Below are positions 6,297-8,177 of a DNA stretch of 8,177 nucleotides, piece after piece. The translations under genes were made by a program, and so were the position numbers. The stretch spans positions 1 through 8,177 of the forward strand of contig JBNKWI010000136.1 of the NCBI GenBank assembly GCA_050299695.1, given 5' to 3'. Each line of letters begins with the position of its first letter. Positions within the stretch are counted from its first letter, which is position 1. Under the pieces are notes generated by a model, which worked only from the letters and a program-made list of their open reading frames with translations, was not told the DNA's origin and ran no database searches. This DNA comes from Ovoidimarina sp050299695. Lineage in GTDB: Bacteria; Pseudomonadota; Alphaproteobacteria; Rhodobacterales; Rhodobacteraceae.

Positions 6297-6713
6297 ATGA
6301 AACCACGGATCAGCATGGTCGCGCTCGGGGTCGCAGATCTGGACCGGTCCCGGGAGTTCTACGAAACCGGACTGGGCCTTCCGCGCCTCGACTCTCCGCC
6401 TGGCGTCGTGTTCTTCAACCTGAACGGAACCTGGCTCGGACTTTCCGAGCGTAAGGCGCTGGCGCGCGATGCAGGCGTGCCTGCCGAGGGAAGCGGCTAT
6501 GCCGGCTTCAACCTGGCCCACAACGTCCGGACCGAAGCGGAGGTCGAACAAGTTGCGGAGGCGGCTGTCGCCGCTGGCGCCACGCTGGTGAAGCCACCCT
6601 CTCGCGCCAACTGGGGCGGCTATCACGCCTATTTCAGCGACCCCGACGGGCATCTCTGGGAGATCGCGCACAACCCCTTTGCCTGGATCGGCCCCGAAGA
6701 CGCCGCGGAATAG
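6297..6713 (+). CDS. VOC-family protein (glyoxalase/bleomycin-resistance fold), probably SOS-regulated
   Basis: 138-residue cytoplasmic protein made of one vicinal-oxygen-chelate domain. The ATG at 6297 has GGGGAG six bases upstream. Visible features are the first beta-alpha motif (ISMVALGVADLDRSREFYETGLGLPR, about residues 5-30), FFNLNGTWLGL in the middle, FNLAHNV opening the second repeat, GATLVKPP, and the closing YFSDPDGHLWEIAHNPFAW, where Glu122 is the usual last metal-ligand position. The place of the first-repeat metal-binding His is taken by Met7, and the expected His opening the second repeat also seems absent. A full metalloenzyme site is therefore doubtful, and a ligand-binding role like that of bleomycin-binding proteins is possible. 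The substrate cannot be read from sequence. It appears monocistronic: promoter and SOS-type box are immediately upstream, and a convergent gene lies 47 nt downstream. DNA-damage induction is an inference from that box. Confidence 0.88.
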   Translation: MKPRISMVALGVADLDRSREFYETGLGLPRLDSPPGVVFFNLNGTWLGLSERKALARDAGVPAEGSGYAGFNLAHNVRTEAEVEQVAEAAVAAGATLVKPPSRANWGGYHAYFSDPDGHLWEIAHNPFAWIGPEDAAE

Positions 6714-6760
6714 GTCCCCGGGACCGGCCATCTCGCCGCAGAGCGATCGCGCGGCCCCGG

Positions 6761-7507
6761 TCAGGCGAGCCGGACCGAGACCCCGCCATCGGCGAGGAGC
6801 GGGCTGCCTGTGACAAAGCTTGCGCGGTCGGAGAGCAGGAACAGCGCGGCCTGGGCGATTTCCTCGGGCTCGGCCATGCGCTTCATCGGGTGGAGCCCGG
6901 CGATGTAGGCACGGGCGTCGGGGTCGTCGCCGGCCATCGCCGTTCTGCTGCCGCCCGGGAGGAGCGCGTTGACGCGGATGCCCTCCGCGGCATGGTCCTG
7001 GGCAAGCGATTGCGTGAGGCCGATCAGCCCGGCTTTCGCAGCAGCATAGGCGGCCATGCCCGGGAGGCCCGCATTGCTGTAGCCGACGAAGGAGGAGGTG
7101 AAGACCAGCGCCCCGCCACCGCTTTCCCGCAGGGCAGGCACCTGGGCCTTCGCGGAAAGGAAGGCGCTGGTGAGATTGGTCTCGACGACCTCGGTCCAGG
7201 TTGCGAGATCCGTATCCGGGACCAGCCCCATCTCGCCGACGGTCCCGGCGTTGTTGAAGGCTCCGTCGAGCCGGCCGAACCTGTCCCGCGACAGCGCCAC
7301 CAGAGCGGCGGCGTAGTCCGGGTCGGTCACGTCGCCGGCGAGATAGGCGGTCTGTCCGCCGGCCCGTTCGGCCACCTCGGCGAGGTTGCGGCCGCGTCTC
7401 GCGCCGAGCACGACATTGGCGCCTTCGCGGGCGAAGAGCGTGGCGGCGGCGGCCCCGATGCCGCTCGAGGCGCCGGTGACGATGATGGTCTTGTTCGCGA
7501 GTTCCAT
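6761..7507 (-). CDS. Classical short-chain dehydrogenase/reductase (SDR)
   Basis: 248-residue cytoplasmic NAD(P)-dependent oxidoreductase with a Rossmann fold. The start at 7507 (MELANKTIIVTG) is chosen over one at 7588: the extra 27 residues are low-complexity and Arg-rich, and AGGA lies just upstream of 7507. Motifs in order are the cofactor loop TGASSGIG at 11-18, an acidic GDVTD at 58-62, NNAG at 85-88, structural/catalytic Asn111, Ser138/Ser139, YxxxK with Tyr154 and Lys158, the PGG loop after strand 6, and a C-terminal TGSPLLADGGVSV segment. Arg37-Arg38 after the second strand suggest NADPH preference. The length is typical and all catalytic residues are present. The substrate cannot be assigned. 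It lies 117 nt downstream of the DUF2478 gene on the same strand and may be co-transcribed with it or have its own promoter. Confidence 0.93.
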   Translation of the reverse strand: MELANKTIIVTGASSGIGAAAATLFAREGANVVLGARRGRNLAEVAERAGGQTAYLAGDVTDPDYAAALVALSRDRFGRLDGAFNNAGTVGEMGLVPDTDLATWTEVVETNLTSAFLSAKAQVPALRESGGGALVFTSSFVGYSNAGLPGMAAYAAAKAGLIGLTQSLAQDHAAEGIRVNALLPGGSRTAMAGDDPDARAYIAGLHPMKRMAEPEEIAQAALFLLSDRASFVTGSPLLADGGVSVRLA

Positions 7508-7624
7508 GGATCCTGTCCGTTGTGATCTACGGGACGAGGATGGGTCGGGAGGGCCGCATCGGGCGACCCGGATCGTGCGATCCCGCACACCGGTGCCGAC
7601 GAAGCCGCAAGATCCGGGGCGAGT
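7508..7624 (-). other. Gap between the DUF2478 and SDR genes, with small dyads
   Basis: This 117-nt stretch has no gene. It holds a perfect dyad GGATCGTGCGATCC at 7570-7583 (6-nt arms, 2-nt centre) that overlaps an alternative hairpin GTGCG-ATCC-CGCAC at 7575-7588. Neither is followed by a T-run on the minus strand, so a terminator is not supported. It could be a small operator. I see no clear -35/-10 pair for the SDR gene. Confidence 0.35.
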
Positions 7625-8143
7625 CTATTCCGCGGCGGCGCGGTCGGGCGCGATGCCGCGTGCCCATGCCAATGCGCCGTGGAGATCGGCGGGGACCTGT
7701 TCGGCGAATTCGCCGGCGAAGGCGAGGAAACCCGGCAGGTTCACCGGGCCGACGGCGGTCAGGACGGGGATGCCGTCGGAAAGCGCGCGGCCGATCAGCG
7801 GGCGGAACCCGCCGCCGTCCACTTCCTGCTTGCCGAACTTGTTCACCACGACAAGACGCGGGGCGCGGTCGAGCGCGGCTTCGGCGAGGCCGACGGCGGA
7901 GGCGAGGCCGGCGGGGTCGAGGCGGCAGCCCCTGGCCAGCGCGCCGAGGTCCTGGCTGATGCGGATCACGTCGCCCGAGGCGAGCACGTGGAGATCCATG
8001 TGGCATTTGCCGCCGCTGGCACCGTCCGGGTTGGCCTGCACCGCCCCGGCGAGCGGCCATCCCTCTTCCATCAGCCGCTCGGCAATGGTGGTGAGGAGCC
8101 TGTCGGCGGCGCCGGGCGTGTCGATGAAGATGTAGCCGAGCAT
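7625..8143 (-). CDS. DUF2478 domain-containing protein
   Basis: 172 residues, matching the DUF2478 family (PF10649) over its whole length. Recognised segments are the N-terminal YIFIDTPGAADRLL at 4-17 (near where a P-loop would sit in related NTPases, but without GxxxxGK), GAVQANPD, CHMDLHVL at 47-54, VIRISQDLG, GCRLDP at 72-77, VVNKFGKQE at 99-107, GFRPLIGRAL and NLPGFLAFAGEFA. The family has no settled biochemical function; I recall its genes near molybdate transport or molybdenum-cofactor genes, but nothing inside this window confirms that context. The ATG at 8143 agrees with the family start. No strong Shine-Dalgarno is visible, so translation may be coupled to a gene ending just upstream. 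The protein looks intact. Confidence 0.85.
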   Translation of the reverse strand: MLGYIFIDTPGAADRLLTTIAERLMEEGWPLAGAVQANPDGASGGKCHMDLHVLASGDVIRISQDLGALARGCRLDPAGLASAVGLAEAALDRAPRLVVVNKFGKQEVDGGGFRPLIGRALSDGIPVLTAVGPVNLPGFLAFAGEFAEQVPADLHGALAWARGIAPDRAAAE

Positions 8144-8147
8144 CGCG

Positions 8148-8177
8148 TCAGTCGAGCCGCACGCTGGGCGCGGCCTG
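8148..8177 (-). CDS. Possible 3' end of an upstream minus-strand gene (partial)
   Basis: On the minus strand one frame is open from the window edge and ends QAAPSVRLD then TGA (plus-strand TCA at 8148-8150), four bases before the DUF2478 ATG. A stop so close to a start lacking a Shine-Dalgarno fits an operon junction. Thirty bases are far too few to identify a product, and the other two minus frames are also open here, so this is tentative. Confidence 0.3.
   Translation of the reverse strand, partial: QAAPSVRLD

Noticed and set aside
6255..6731. 158-codon minus-strand frame opposite the VOC gene
   Set aside because: No family resemblance; the plus strand has a promoter, a Shine-Dalgarno sequence and a clear VOC domain.
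6713..6762. Possible bidirectional terminator between the convergent VOC and SDR genes (GGTCCC-C-GGGACC at 6713-6725; GACCGG...CCGGTC at 6722-6762)
   Set aside because: The first dyad lacks room for a proper loop, the second has a long interior and bulges, and neither has a T-run.
7522..7959. Plus-strand Arg-rich frames opposite the DUF2478 gene
   Set aside because: Extremely Arg/Gly-biased translation and no start context; shadow of the minus-strand gene.

Overview
The window looks like chromosomal DNA from a high-GC alphaproteobacterium, probably of the Rhodobacterales type. This rests on the GC-rich third codon positions in every gene, on protein sequences that read like alphaproteobacterial members of their families, and on a GTTC-N7-GTTC direct repeat, which is the SOS-box form used by alphaproteobacterial LexA. 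No gene names the genus.

Layout: the left edge (73-495, +) carries the C-terminal third of a CodA-type cytosine deaminase. Its homology stops abruptly at about base 73, so it is probably a broken or truncated gene. A 161-nt gap holding a possible promoter leads into a complete five-gene oligopeptide importer operon in the classical order oppA-oppB-oppC-oppD-oppF (657-6182, +). The last four genes are tightly packed (gaps of 1 and 2 nt, then an ATGA overlap). A 55-nt gap with a perfect 26-nt palindrome separates the binding-protein gene from the permease genes. All five proteins resemble the E. coli Opp proteins along their whole length, including the OppA disulfide cysteines and ligand-binding Trp/Asp, and four-cysteine C-terminal clusters in both ATPases.

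After a 114-nt gap comes a small VOC-family (glyoxalase/bleomycin-resistance fold) gene (6297-6713, +). Its promoter has a good -35/-10 pair, and the -10 is overlapped by the GTTC-N7-GTTC repeat, so the gene is a strong candidate for SOS control. Convergent to it is a short-chain dehydrogenase/reductase gene (6761-7507, -). Upstream of that on the same strand is a DUF2478 protein gene (7625-8143, -), a family I associate with molybdenum-metabolism loci. The last 30 bases may hold the 3' end of another minus-strand gene.

Working together: OppA captures peptides in the periplasm, OppB/OppC form the inner-membrane channel, and OppD/OppF hydrolyse ATP. The codA remnant, the VOC gene and the SDR/DUF2478 pair look like separate transcription units. 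I found no wholly new multi-gene system. The most noteworthy signals are the SOS-type operator on the VOC gene, the palindrome between oppA and oppB, and the broken 5' end of the codA-like gene.
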